Origin: Streptomonospora salina
GTDB taxonomy: Bacteria; Actinomycetota; Actinomycetes; Streptosporangiales; Streptosporangiaceae
Length of the DNA stretch: 64,000 bases
Assembly (NCBI RefSeq): GCF_014204715.1
Contig: NZ_JACHLY010000001.1
Location: 1,953,001-2,017,000 of the forward strand
Direction: 5' to 3'
The notes under the pieces are model-generated. The model had not been told where the DNA came from. It did no database searches and saw only the letters and a list, made by a program, of their open reading frames with translations. The translations under genes were made by a program, and so were the position numbers. This document shows positions 35,138 through 44,074 of this stretch, one piece after another. The number at the start of each line of letters is the position of its first letter. Position 1 is the stretch's first letter.

Positions 35138-38035
35138 TCAGCCCTGCGAGGTGCCGCCCTTGGGGGTGCCGTCCTTGGTGCCGGAGCCGGCGGCGCTCGT
35201 GGACTTCTTGCCCGCCGTGGACTTCTTGGTGGTCGTGGACTTCTTTGCGGCGGTCTTCTTCGTCCCGGTGGACGACGCGGCCGACTTCCCCGACGCCGCC
35301 GAGGAGGACTTCGACGAGGACGACTCGGACGACGACTTCGACGAGGACGACTTCGCCGTGGATTTCTTGGCCGGCGCCTTGGCGCGCCGCTCGGCCAGCA
35401 GCTCGCCGGCACGTGCGTCGGTGACCGCCTCCACCTCGTCGCCCTTGCGCAGTGAGGCGTTGGTCTCGCCGTCGGTCACGTACGGCCCGAAGCGGCCGTC
35501 CTTGACCACCATCGGCTTGCCGGTCTCGGGATCGTTGCCCAGTTCGCGCAGCGGGGCCGCGGCCGCAGCGCGGCGGCCGCGCTGCTTGGGCTGGGCGAAC
35601 AGCTCCCGGGCCTGCTCCACGGTGACCGTGAAGATCTGCTCCTCGGTCTCCAGCGAGCGGCTGTCGGTGCCTTTGCGCAGGTACGGGCCGAAGCGGCCGT
35701 TCTGCGCGGTGACCTGATCGCCGTCGATCTCACCCACCACCCGCGGCAACGACAGCAGCTTGAGGCCGTCCTCCAGGGTGATGGTGTCCAGGGTCATCGA
35801 CTTCAGCAGCGACGCGGTCCGCGGCTTGGGGCCGTTCTTGGACTTCGACTTGGATTTGCCGCCGTTGGCGGACGCCTCGGCTTCGGGTTCCTCCAGCACC
35901 TCGGTGACGTAGGGGCCGAACCGCCCGTTGCGGGCGACGACCGCCCGCCCCGTCTCGGGGTCGGTGCCCAGCTCGCGGTCCCCGCTGGGCTGGGCGAACA
36001 GCTCCTCGGCCTTGTCCGGGGTCAGCTCGTCGGGAGCGAGCTCCTCGGGGATGTTCACCCGCTGGCCGTCGCGCTCCATGTACGGGCCGTAGCGGCCCAC
36101 GCGGATCATGATGTCGGTCCCCACCAGCGGGAAGGAGCTGACCTCCTTGGGGTCGATCTCGCTGAGCTGGTCGCCCACCAGGTCCTTGAGCCCCGGCTCC
36201 TCCTCGCCGCCGTAGTAGAACCGGCGCAGCCACGGCACACTCTCGGCTTCGCCGCGGGCGATCCCGTCGAGCATGTCCTCCATGCGGGCGGTGAAGTCGT
36301 AGTCGACCAGGTTTCCGAAGTGCCGCTCCAGCAGCTGCACCACCGCGAACGCCAGGAAGGACGGCACCAGCGCCGAACCCTTCCGGAAGACGTAGCCGCG
36401 GTCGAGGATGGTGCCGATGATCGACGCGTAGGTCGAGGGCCGCCCGATCTCACGGTCCTCCAGCTCCTTGACCAGGCTCGCCTCGGTGTAGCGCGCCGGA
36501 GGGCGGGTGCTGTGGCCCTCGGCTTCGATCTCCTCGGCCGTGAGCGGGTCGTCCTCCTGCAGCGGCGGCAGGCGGCGCTCCCGGTCGTCGAGCTCGGCCT
36601 CGGGGTCGTCGGCCCCTTCGACATAGGCCTTGAGGAAGCCGTGGAAGGTGATGACCTTGCCGGTGGAGGTGAACTCGGCGACCTCGCCCGCGCTGGAAGC
36701 GCCGGCGACCTTCACCGTCACCGACTCGCCGACCGCGTCCTTCATCTGGGAGGCGACGGTGCGCTTCCAGATCAGCTCGTAGAGCCGGAACTCCGCACCG
36801 CTCAGACCGCTCTCGGCCGGCGTGCGGAAGGTGTCGCCGGCGGGGCGGATCGCCTCGTGGGCCTCCTGGGCGTTCTTGACCTTGCTGGTGTAGACCCGCG
36901 GCTTGGCCGGCACGTAGTCGCCGCCGTACAGCCCGGTGGCCTGATCGCGGGCCGCAGCGATGGCGCTGTCCGACAGCGTGGTGCTGTCGGTGCGCATGTA
37001 GGTGATGAACCCGTTCTCGTACAGCCGCTGGGCCACCTGCATGGTCTGCTTGGAGGACAGGTTCAGCTTGCGGGAGGCCTCCTGCTGCAGCGTGGTCGTG
37101 CGGAAGGGGGCGTAGGGCGAGCGCTTGTAGGGCTTGCGCTCCACCGAACGCACCGCGAAGTCGCTGCCGCCCAGCCGCTCGGCCAGGCCGCGCGCGGCCT
37201 GCTCGTCCAGGTGCAGCACACCCGAAGAGGAGCGCAGCTCGCCGGTCGAGGTGAAGTCGCGGCCCACCGCGGCCCGGGCGCCGTCGACCGTGGACAGCGA
37301 AGCGGTGAAAGAGGAGGGGGCGTCCGCGTACTCGCCCGCGGCTTCGAAGGACGCCTTGAGGCCCCAGTAGTCGGCGGATACGAAGCTGATGCGCTCCCGT
37401 TCGCGCTCCACGACCAGGCGGGTGGCCACCGACTGCACCCGGCCCGCCGAGAGCTTGGGCACCATGACCTTCTTCCACAGCACCGGCGAGACTTCGTAGC
37501 CGTAGAGGCGGTCGAGGACGCGGCGGGTCTCCTGGGCGTCCACCAGGCGCAGGTTGAGGTCGCGGGTGTTCTCGGCGGCGTGGCGGATGGCGTCCTTGGT
37601 GATCTCGTTGAACACCATGCGGCGCACCGGGACCTTGGGTTTGAGCTCCTCGCGCAGGTGCCAGGCGATGGCCTCGCCCTCACGGTCCTCATCCGTGGCG
37701 AGGTAGAGCTCGTCGGCCTCGGCCAGCAGCTCCTTCAGCCGTTTGACGTGCGGCTTCTTCTCGGTATTGACGACATAGAGGGGTTGGAAGTCGTGCTCGA
37801 CGTTCACGCCGAGCCGCGCCCAGGACTCGCCCTTGTAGCGCGCCGGGACCTCGGCGGCCTTGGTGGGCAGGTCGCGGATGTGGCCGATGCTGGACTCCAC
37901 GACGTATCCCCGGCCGAGATAGCCGGCGATGGTCTTGGCCTTGGCGGGCGACTCGACGATGACCAGCCGGGTCAGGCCCTGCTGGTCGGTGTCCTCGGAG
38001 CCGTTCTCGCCGGCGCTGCCCTTTTTGGGTGGCAC
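35138..38035 (-). CDS. topA: DNA topoisomerase I
   Basis: Type IA topoisomerase that relaxes negative supercoils. 965 aa. TOPRIM domain starts 'LTRLVIVESPAKAKTIAGYL' with YLATDEDREGEAIAWHL; the catalytic Tyr is in GFITYMRTDSTTLS (about 342). The C-terminal half has four repeats of the GR(Y/F)GPY type instead of Cys4 zinc fingers, as in Mycobacterium and Streptomyces. It ends with a Lys/Ser/Ala/Thr-rich basic tail (about 890-965) expected to bind DNA. GTG at 38035 with GGGGAAGAG just upstream. Transcribed divergently from a DUF5703 gene. Confidence 0.97.
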   Translation of the reverse strand: MPPKKGSAGENGSEDTDQQGLTRLVIVESPAKAKTIAGYLGRGYVVESSIGHIRDLPTKAAEVPARYKGESWARLGVNVEHDFQPLYVVNTEKKPHVKRLKELLAEADELYLATDEDREGEAIAWHLREELKPKVPVRRMVFNEITKDAIRHAAENTRDLNLRLVDAQETRRVLDRLYGYEVSPVLWKKVMVPKLSAGRVQSVATRLVVERERERISFVSADYWGLKASFEAAGEYADAPSSFTASLSTVDGARAAVGRDFTSTGELRSSSGVLHLDEQAARGLAERLGGSDFAVRSVERKPYKRSPYAPFRTTTLQQEASRKLNLSSKQTMQVAQRLYENGFITYMRTDSTTLSDSAIAAARDQATGLYGGDYVPAKPRVYTSKVKNAQEAHEAIRPAGDTFRTPAESGLSGAEFRLYELIWKRTVASQMKDAVGESVTVKVAGASSAGEVAEFTSTGKVITFHGFLKAYVEGADDPEAELDDRERRLPPLQEDDPLTAEEIEAEGHSTRPPARYTEASLVKELEDREIGRPSTYASIIGTILDRGYVFRKGSALVPSFLAFAVVQLLERHFGNLVDYDFTARMEDMLDGIARGEAESVPWLRRFYYGGEEEPGLKDLVGDQLSEIDPKEVSSFPLVGTDIMIRVGRYGPYMERDGQRVNIPEELAPDELTPDKAEELFAQPSGDRELGTDPETGRAVVARNGRFGPYVTEVLEEPEAEASANGGKSKSKSKNGPKPRTASLLKSMTLDTITLEDGLKLLSLPRVVGEIDGDQVTAQNGRFGPYLRKGTDSRSLETEEQIFTVTVEQARELFAQPKQRGRRAAAAAPLRELGNDPETGKPMVVKDGRFGPYVTDGETNASLRKGDEVEAVTDARAGELLAERRAKAPAKKSTAKSSSSKSSSESSSSKSSSAASGKSAASSTGTKKTAAKKSTTTKKSTAGKKSTSAAGSGTKDGTPKGGTSQG

Positions 38036-38264
38036 GCTCTTCCCCTACATTTCGCCTTGCGCTGTCTGTGCGACCGGTCAACGGGTCCGCCAGCCATCGG
38101 AATTCCCGGCCACTGACGGTAACCGACGGCGACGCGATCCGCCCTTCGGGGCGGCGGGCACCGGTCGGTCCCTCCACCGGACGGGTCCGCAACCTGCGGG
38201 ACCGGAGGTTCACGTGTACGAACGGTATGGCACGAACACCGCGGACGGTCGCAGAATGAGAACG

Positions 38265-38450
38265 ATGCTTGAGTACGAATACCGGGAGATCCGCTTCTCC
38301 CGCGGCACATCGCGCAGTGTCACCCGCCAGGCGCTGACCGAGCAGGCCGAGTATGGGAAGTGGGAACTTTCCCGGGTACGCCTGTTTCCCGACGGGAGCC
38401 GGAACGTGACACTGCGCCGGAAGATCCTCCGACAGACACCGTTGATGTGA
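38265..38450 (+). CDS. DUF5703 small protein
   Basis: 61 aa: MLEYEYREIRFSRGTSRS, then 'LTEQAEYGKWELSRVRLFPD', ending GSRNVTLRRKILR. This EYEYRE...GTSR...HAEYG-WEL-RVRLYPDG pattern is the actinobacterial DUF5703 family of unknown function. I prefer the ATG at 38265 where the family begins; the ATG at 38256 adds three residues. Divergent from topA. Confidence 0.85.
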   Translation: MLEYEYREIRFSRGTSRSVTRQALTEQAEYGKWELSRVRLFPDGSRNVTLRRKILRQTPLM

Positions 38451-38883
38451 TTTCCCGCACACTCGACGCGTGTCGCCGATCTCCGGGGGCCGAGTGGCCG
38501 GATCCGGCCCGTCCGTCTGCGCAGCCGCCGGCATGCCGGTCACCCCCGGTGGCCGGCGCGCGTTCCGCTGCACACATGTAAGCGGCGAGCCCCCTCGGAA
38601 GCTCCGAGAGGACCGCCGCCACGGCCGGCCGGTCCACCCCCGCAATGTCCACCACGACATCCTTGCGTGCGGGAGAGCACCGCACCGGCCGCGCGCCGGT
38701 CCTTCACGGAAGCCCCGGAAGGACTCGCCGCTACAGCGACGCGGCCGCCGTCCCGGCTCCCCCGCCGTCCACCACGACGTCCTTGCAATACGGGAGAGCA
38801 CCGCACCGGCCGCGCGCCGGTCCATTCGCCTCAGCGGCGCTCCGCCTCCCGGCCGGGCCGGGGCGGGCGGGCCGCGTCCGGGC
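38451..38883. other. Gene-free stretch containing a diverged direct repeat
   Basis: 433 bases between the DUF5703 gene and the chaplin-repeat gene. No supported gene; open frames here are repeats of the same Arg-rich translation and lack ribosome binding sites. The only structure seen is the duplication at 38600-38823. Confidence 0.55.
38600..38823. repeat. Two tandem copies of an approximately 115-bp unit
   Basis: Unit 1 (about 38600-38702) and unit 2 (about 38712-38823) each start with a GGAAGC(T/C)CCG-like block and end with a nearly identical 56/57-bp segment (38647-38702 and 38767-38823). That segment begins GTCCACCACGAC and ends GCCGCGCGCCGGTCC. It differs only at one base and in a 4/5-base patch. 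Intergenic, function unknown. Confidence 0.75.
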
Positions 38884-40263
38884 CTACAGGCCCAGGTCCT
38901 CCACCTGGTCCCCGACGCCGCCGGCGGAACCCGCCTGCTCGGTCGCGTCGGCCAGGCCGCTCAGCTCCTCGGGGGCGCTGTCGGCGGGCACCTGCGCCTC
39001 GATCGCCTCCGTACCGGGCACCTCCGCGTTCAGCGGCAGCACACCGGAGGGGTCGGGCAGCTCGTTGCGCAGCGGCAGCTCCTCGGCGGTCCGGTCGACG
39101 ACCTCGGAGGCCTCCGGCACGGATCCGGCCGCCTGCGGCACCGTCTCGCCGGCGGTGTGCCGGACGTCGCCGCCCGCACCCTCGATCACCGCGGCGCCGT
39201 CGCCGTGGGAAGCCGCCCCCGCGGTGCCCAGCACCGCGCCGACCGCGTTGCCCGACACGTTGACCGGAACGTCGCCGTCGACCACCGCCTGGTTGCCGCC
39301 CAGCAGCGACCCGTTCCCCGAGGTCGTGATGTCGTCGCCGTCGTCGGCGACGATCGCGTGGGAGTCGTGGGAAGCCGCCCCCGCGACACCTCCCACCGCG
39401 CCGACCGCGTTGCCCGAGGCGTTCACCGGGACGTCCAGGTCGCCGACGAGCTGGTTGCCGCCCAGCAGCGACCCGTTGCCCGACGTCATGATGCTGTCGC
39501 CGCCGTCACCGGCGCGCTGGTGCAGGACGGGGCCGGCGTCGACGGCGTCCGGGCTGAGGTGGAGCGGGCGGCCGAGGTTGGCCCACTCCACCAGGCCGCC
39601 GGCCTCGGCCGGAGCCGCCTGCTGTTCGCGGTGGTAGCCGTCGGAGCCGTGGCTCATGCCGTGGTGGGCGTCCTCGGCGACCAGGGCACCGGTGTCGTGC
39701 GCGGCAGCACCGGCGACTCCGGCCACCGCGCCGACGGCGTTGCCCGAGGCGTTCACCGGGACGTCCAGGTCGGCGACGAGCTGGTTGGCGCTGGCCAGGG
39801 CCCCGTTGCCGCTGGAGCTGACGGTGTCGCCCCGGTGGTGGTGGCCGCCGTCGCCTTCGACGACCGCCGATCCGCTGCCGTGGGAGGAGGCGCCCGCGGT
39901 GCCCAGCACCGCGCCGACCGCGTTGCCCGACACGTTGACCGGAACGTCGCCGTCGACCACGGCCTGGTTGCCGCTCAGCACCGAGCCGTTCCCCGAGGTG
40001 TGCGGCCCGCTGCCGCCCTCGTCGACGACGGCGGCGCCGTCACCGTGGGAGGAGGCGCCCGCGGTGCCCAGCACCCCGCCGACCGCGTTGCCCGACACGT
40101 TGGCCGGGACGTCCAGGTTGCCCACCAGCTGGTTGCCGCTCAGCGCGGAGCCGTTCCCGGTGGTGGTGGGGTGGCTGTCGGCGAAGGAGACGCCGGCGCC
40201 CAGGGCGACGAAGCCGGCGGTGAGCACTGCCGTCTTTGCGGATGTGCGAACCCACGTACGCAT
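38884..40263 (-). CDS. Secreted protein with five cysteine-free chaplin-like repeats
   Basis: 459 aa. Signal peptide about 1-28 (ending VSFADS). Five repeats of about 45 residues, each starting GNG(S/A), then (L/A)xxNQ, DVP(V/A)N, (V/A)SGNAVG and a His/Asp/Gly-rich end (ASSHGDG or similar). Four lie as 1-3 and 4-5 around a linker (about 210-255). The chaplin Cys is Ser in every repeat. The C-terminal about 100 residues are Glu/Pro/Ala-rich without LPxTG or a membrane helix, so it is probably released or held by assembly. ATG with AAAGGAC upstream. It is next to a second chaplin-type gene. It resembles chaplins in pattern but is much longer than any Streptomyces chaplin. Confidence 0.8.
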   Translation of the reverse strand: MRTWVRTSAKTAVLTAGFVALGAGVSFADSHPTTTGNGSALSGNQLVGNLDVPANVSGNAVGGVLGTAGASSHGDGAAVVDEGGSGPHTSGNGSVLSGNQAVVDGDVPVNVSGNAVGAVLGTAGASSHGSGSAVVEGDGGHHHRGDTVSSSGNGALASANQLVADLDVPVNASGNAVGAVAGVAGAAAHDTGALVAEDAHHGMSHGSDGYHREQQAAPAEAGGLVEWANLGRPLHLSPDAVDAGPVLHQRAGDGGDSIMTSGNGSLLGGNQLVGDLDVPVNASGNAVGAVGGVAGAASHDSHAIVADDGDDITTSGNGSLLGGNQAVVDGDVPVNVSGNAVGAVLGTAGAASHGDGAAVIEGAGGDVRHTAGETVPQAAGSVPEASEVVDRTAEELPLRNELPDPSGVLPLNAEVPGTEAIEAQVPADSAPEELSGLADATEQAGSAGGVGDQVEDLGL

Positions 40264-40538
40264 GTGGGAGTCCTTTCGAAACGTTTGTGCAGCTGAGTGA
40301 GATGGATGCGGGGCCGCGGCGCTCTCGCCCCTGGCGGGGGCGCTCGCAGACGCGGCCGGGGGGCGCTCGGCAGCTGCGCACCTGGAAGGTGCGGGCTGCG
40401 CGGAGCGCGGGTCCCGCTCCCGCCCGGCGCCGGGATCGGCGTCCGGCGGGCGGCGGGTTCCCGAGCAGCTCCCCTCCGGCTGAGGAGAGGCTGACGTGAG
40501 TCCCGCGGCGTGGCCGTGACGCGGGGCTCGCGTCAGCC
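40264..40538. other. Region between the two chaplin-type genes
   Basis: About 275 bases, no gene supported. An AAACGTTT palindrome (40279-40286) lies just ahead of the ribosome binding site of the five-repeat gene. Confidence 0.4.
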
Positions 40539-40559
40539 CCCCGGTCATGGCGACCGGGG
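40539..40559 (-). terminator. Hairpin downstream of the sortase-type chaplin
   Basis: 8-bp perfect stem CCCCGGTC/GACCGGGG with a 5-base loop, 11 bases after the stop codon. No T-run. Confidence 0.5.
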
Positions 40560-40570
40560 AGCCGAACGGA

Positions 40571-41317
40571 TCAGGAGTGGTCGGCCTTGCGGCGGACGAG
40601 GGCCAGCAGGCCCAGCCCGGCGAGGACGGCGCCTCCGGCGGCCACCAGCAGGGGCAGCAGCCCCGCCCCGGTGACCGGAAGGTCGTCGCCGGCGCCGTTC
40701 ACCGGGGGCGTCGACGTGTCGTCGGACGGGGGAGTCTCGTCGTCGGGAGGCGTGCTCTCGTCGTCGGGAGGCGTGCTCTCGTCGTCCGGCGGCGTGCTCT
40801 CGTCGTCCGGCGGCGTGCTCTCGTCGTCCGGCGGCGTGCTCTCGTCGTCCGGCGGCGGGGTCTCGTATCCGGGCGGGGTGGTCTCGTCGTCCGGCGGCGG
40901 GGTCTCCTTGCTCTCGCCCTCGCAGTCGGCGCCGGCGTTGCCGACCGCCCCGACGGCGTTGCCGCAGACGTTCACCGGGGCGTCGGCGTCGGCGCCGACC
41001 TGGTTGCCGCCGCCGATGGACCCGTTACCACCGGTGGTGGTGTCCCCCTCGGACTCCGAAACCGAGGCGCCGCCGGAGGAGGATCCGGAGTCCCCGGTGG
41101 AGGCCCCGCTTCCCGCGCACTGGGCGCCGGCGGTCCCGAGCACCGCGACGGCGTTGCCGCACAGGTTCACCGGGATGTCGGCGTCGGCGCCGGCCTGATT
41201 GCCTCCGAGAACGGATCCGTTCCCGCTGGTCGTGGTGTCGGCGTAGGCGATCGGGGCTGCGGTGAAGAAGCCGGCCGCTACGAGGGCGGCGAACACCGTG
41301 GTCGTTTTCCTGGACAT
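40571..41317 (-). CDS. Two-domain chaplin with sortase (LPVTG) anchor
   Basis: 248 aa. Signal peptide about 1-26. Two chaplin domains, each GNGS(V/I)xGGNQ..ADA(D)xPVN(L/V)CGNAV with a paired Cys (53/67 and 118/132). A Pro/Asp/Glu/Thr stalk of PPDDEST repeats spans the wall. The end is a sorting signal: LPVTG, hydrophobic helix and RRKADHS. This matches the architecture of long chaplins (ChpA-C type) that sortase attaches to peptidoglycan on aerial structures. ATG at 41317 with AAGGAAT upstream. The Cys pairs contrast with the Cys-free repeats in the neighbouring gene. Confidence 0.9.
   Translation of the reverse strand: MSRKTTTVFAALVAAGFFTAAPIAYADTTTSGNGSVLGGNQAGADADIPVNLCGNAVAVLGTAGAQCAGSGASTGDSGSSSGGASVSESEGDTTTGGNGSIGGGNQVGADADAPVNVCGNAVGAVGNAGADCEGESKETPPPDDETTPPGYETPPPDDESTPPDDESTPPDDESTPPDDESTPPDDESTPPDDETPPSDDTSTPPVNGAGDDLPVTGAGLLPLLVAAGGAVLAGLGLLALVRRKADHS
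40736..40861 (-). repeat. Six 21-bp tandem repeats encoding the PPDDEST stalk
   Basis: Six consecutive 21-bp units inside the sortase-type chaplin gene, five encoding PPDDEST and one ending PPDDE-TP. Two sequence versions of the unit alternate in blocks (two of one, then three of the other), which points to recent duplication. Confidence 0.9.
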
Positions 41318-41498
41318 AAGGCGATTCCTTGTGACGAGTCGTACTGATGTGACGGGAATGCTCGCGCGGCGGCTGGTCGGCAGACGCGGTGCCGCGGAGC
41401 GGAGGCGAGCGGAACGGGCGCACGCCGGCTTCGGCGAAAGGCGCGAGAAAGCGCGCCGCGGTCAGGCGTGCGCCGTGGGCACGCCGGAGCGGCGCGTA

Positions 41499-42464
41499 CT
41501 AGTCAGGCGAGAACGACGGGTCGTCGGCGGTGTAGCGGACGACCACGGCCGGGTCCTCGGGCAGGGCGACCCGCTGGCCGACGAGCCGCAGCGCGTTGGC
41601 GCGGTTCGTCTCGAAGCCCGTGGGTGCGGCGGGGACCGGCGAGGGCGACACCGTTCCGGTCGAGTCGGAGGTGTCGCTCAAGGCGGACCCGGTCAGCGGA
41701 TCCGGAACGTCGGCAGAGCCGGCGGACTGGTCGGGCCCGCCGGAGGCAGGGTCGGCGGGGGCAGCGGCGGCCAGGGCCTCGGCCTCGGACCGCTGCGCCG
41801 GTACGCCCGAGTCGGCTGCGGAAGCGGCCCCCTCGGCGGGTGCGCTCTGCTGGCGGGCCGCCTCGCCGTCGCGACCGGGTTCGCCGGTCGCGGCGCCGTT
41901 CTGCGGCGGCCCGAATTCCCCTGCGACGTCGTCGAGCCCGGCCTGCCGGCCCTGGTCGACGGTCTGCTCCAGGTGGTCCTGGAGGCGACCCGCATCGCCG
42001 CCGATCCCGTCGGAGACGGCTCCGGCGAGCTCGGATTCGCTCAGGGACCCGTCGGCGAAACCGCCGACCTCGCGGCCAGCGCGCACAGTGCCGGTCACGA
42101 CCTCACCGGTGCCCTGCGCCGTGGTCTCCACCACGCCACGGGTACCGGCTTCTGCGGCGTCGGCGGCCTCAGCCACCCCGTCGGACTCGGCCACCGATGC
42201 GAGCACCGGCGCCTCGGAGGCGGCGGGCCCGGATTCACCGGACTCACCGGACTCACCGGAGGTACCGCCGGCTTCGGCGGCGACCTCGGCGACGGGATCG
42301 AGGCCCGGGCCGGGGATCTCGTCGGCGCCGGCGGCCGCTGCACCCAGGAGCCACCCGGCGGCGGCCAACCCCGTCAGCACGCCCGCCCGGCGCAGGGCGC
42401 GACCCATGGAACGGCAGTTCGCGAGAGCGGGGCGATCCCGCTTCAGGCGACCTGCGAGCACCAT
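41499..42464 (-). CDS. Secreted Ala/Glu/Ser-rich protein of unknown function
   Basis: 321 aa. Basic N-terminus and signal peptide (about 20-48, 'GVLTGLAAAGWLLGAAAAGA'), then a long low-complexity acidic region including SGESGESGESG and a predicted coiled segment 'GRLQDHLEQTVDQGRQAGLD'. No enzyme motif, no sortase signal. The ATG at 42464 has GAAGG at 7 bases; a TTG at 42470 would add two residues. It follows the chaplin genes on the same strand, so a surface or envelope role is inferred. Confidence 0.65.
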   Translation of the reverse strand: MVLAGRLKRDRPALANCRSMGRALRRAGVLTGLAAAGWLLGAAAAGADEIPGPGLDPVAEVAAEAGGTSGESGESGESGPAASEAPVLASVAESDGVAEAADAAEAGTRGVVETTAQGTGEVVTGTVRAGREVGGFADGSLSESELAGAVSDGIGGDAGRLQDHLEQTVDQGRQAGLDDVAGEFGPPQNGAATGEPGRDGEAARQQSAPAEGAASAADSGVPAQRSEAEALAAAAPADPASGGPDQSAGSADVPDPLTGSALSDTSDSTGTVSPSPVPAAPTGFETNRANALRLVGQRVALPEDPAVVVRYTADDPSFSPD

Positions 42465-42561
42465 GGACAACCTTCGCCCTTTCGACGAACACGGCTACGG
42501 GTAGCGGCCCGACGGGCCGCGTGAAGCGCCCGCAAAACCGAACCCTTGCGAACTGAAAGTT

Positions 42562-42589
42562 ACCGTAGCATCACCGAGGGCGATGTGAA
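42562..42589 (-). promoter_or_regulatory. Candidate promoter of the secreted-protein gene
   Basis: TTCACA (-35) and TACGGT (-10) separated by 16 bases on the minus strand, about 100 bases upstream of the ATG at 42464, in a locally AT-richer stretch. Confidence 0.4.
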
Positions 42590-42751
42590 GCGGCAAACCG
42601 GCCAACCGGCCGAGGATTTTTCACAAGCCGATCTCCGCAGGTCACAAAGCGGGCAAAGGCCGCGCTTCCGGGGCGGCGTCCCGGCCGGCGGCGGCCCCGG
42701 CGAACCGCAGTGGGCCGCCGGGCCACCGGGGGCCGCCCCGGCCGCGCGGGA

Positions 42752-44074
42752 TCAGCTCATGGAGATGAACCGGTCGAGGACCCGGACGCCGAACTGGAGT
42801 CCGTCGACGGGAACCCGCTCGTCCACGCCGTGGAACATGCCCGAGAAATTCAGGTCCGCCGGCAGCCGCAGCGGCGCGAACCCGTAGTTGCGGATACCCA
42901 GCGACTGGAAGCTCTTGGCGTCGGTACCGCCCGACAGGCAATAGGGGACGGCCTTGGCCTCCGGGTCCTCGGCCAGCAGCGACTCCGACATCGCGGTGGC
43001 GATTCCGCCCCCGAACCCGGTCTCCACGGAGGGCAGGTGGTGGATGAACTCGCGGTCGACCCCGGGTCCCAGCAGGCGGTCGATCTCGGCGAAGTACTCG
43101 TCCTCCAGCCCCGGCAGGAAACGCCCGTCCACGTCGGCCGTAGCCGTTCCGGGAATGACGTTGGCCTTGTAACCGGCGTCGAGCACGGTGGGGTTGACGG
43201 TGTGGCGCAGCGTGGCGCCGATCATGCTGGACACCGAGCCCAGCCGCGCGACGGTGGACTCCACGTCGTTCTCGTCGAACTCGATGCCGAACTCGGCGCA
43301 GACCTCCTCCATGAAGGTGCGCACGGTCGTGGTCAGCTGCACGGGGAACCGGTGCCGACCCAGGCGCGCGACGGCGTCGGCGAGCTCGGTCACGGCGTTG
43401 TCGTCGTTGGTCATCGACCCGTGCCCGGCGGTGCCGCGCGCCTTGAGGCGCATCCAGGCGATGCCCTTCTCGGCGGTCTCGACCAGATACAGCCGCCGGT
43501 TCTCGGCCACGGTGACACTGAATCCGCCGACCTCGCTGATCGCCTCGCTGCAATCGGCGAAGAGCCCGGGGTGCTGGTCGACCAGCCAACGGGCGCCCCA
43601 GGTGCCGCCCGCCTCCTCGTCGGCGAGGAACGCCAGCACGATGTCGCGCGGCGGTCGCCGCCCTTCGCGCATGCGCCGGCGCAGCACGGCCAGGATCATG
43701 GCGTCCATGTCCTTCATGTCGATCGCGCCGCGCCCCCAGACGCACCCGTCGGCGATCTCGCCTCCGAAGGGGTCGTGCGTCCAGTCGGCGGCGTCGGCGG
43801 GCACGACGTCCAGGTGCCCGTGCAGCAGCAGCGGCGCCCGTCCGGGATCCTCCCCGGGGACGCGCGCCACGACGCTGCTGCGCCCCGGGTGCGACTCGTA
43901 GATCGTCGGTTCGATCCCGACCTCGTCCAGCTTGGCGGCGACGTACTCCGCCGCCGCCCGCTCCCCGGGACCCGAGTGGTCGCCGTAGTTGGACGTATCG
44001 ATGGCGATGAGCTCCCGGCACAGATCCACGACCTCGCGCTCGGCCCCGCTCACCCCGTCACCAGCCTCCACCAT
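42752..44074 (-). CDS. M20-family metallopeptidase
   Basis: 440 aa cytosolic di-zinc peptidase/deacylase. Metal-binding motifs are 'LLLHGHLDVVPAD' (His and Asp ligands), WGRGAIDMKD, and DEEAGG (catalytic Glu). The lid domain starts near RGTAGHGS, and the C-terminal GVDERVPV supplies the last region. Related to ArgE, DapE and carboxypeptidase G2. The substrate is unknown; it may be a dipeptide or N-acyl amino acid. The ATG has AGGAGGC about 10 bases upstream. It ends the chromosomal part next to tRNA-Leu, and the recombinase frame overlaps its first codons. Confidence 0.9.
   Translation of the reverse strand: MVEAGDGVSGAEREVVDLCRELIAIDTSNYGDHSGPGERAAAEYVAAKLDEVGIEPTIYESHPGRSSVVARVPGEDPGRAPLLLHGHLDVVPADAADWTHDPFGGEIADGCVWGRGAIDMKDMDAMILAVLRRRMREGRRPPRDIVLAFLADEEAGGTWGARWLVDQHPGLFADCSEAISEVGGFSVTVAENRRLYLVETAEKGIAWMRLKARGTAGHGSMTNDDNAVTELADAVARLGRHRFPVQLTTTVRTFMEEVCAEFGIEFDENDVESTVARLGSVSSMIGATLRHTVNPTVLDAGYKANVIPGTATADVDGRFLPGLEDEYFAEIDRLLGPGVDREFIHHLPSVETGFGGGIATAMSESLLAEDPEAKAVPYCLSGGTDAKSFQSLGIRNYGFAPLRLPADLNFSGMFHGVDERVPVDGLQFGVRVLDRFISMS

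Noticed and set aside
36320-38116. 598-codon plus-strand frame opposite topA
   Set aside because: Antisense shadow; topA is complete with all motifs.
38540-38825. Minus-strand frames with repeated RRAAGAVLSR peptides
   Set aside because: They result from the intergenic DNA duplication; no ribosome binding site and no protein-like composition.
40736-40861. Regular short repeats that might suggest a CRISPR array
   Set aside because: Units are contiguous 21-mers without spacers and encode an in-frame protein stalk; no cas genes anywhere in the window.
42465-42751. Possible cyclic-di-AMP riboswitch before the secreted-protein gene
   Set aside because: Conserved riboswitch blocks are not present; only a plausible promoter is seen.
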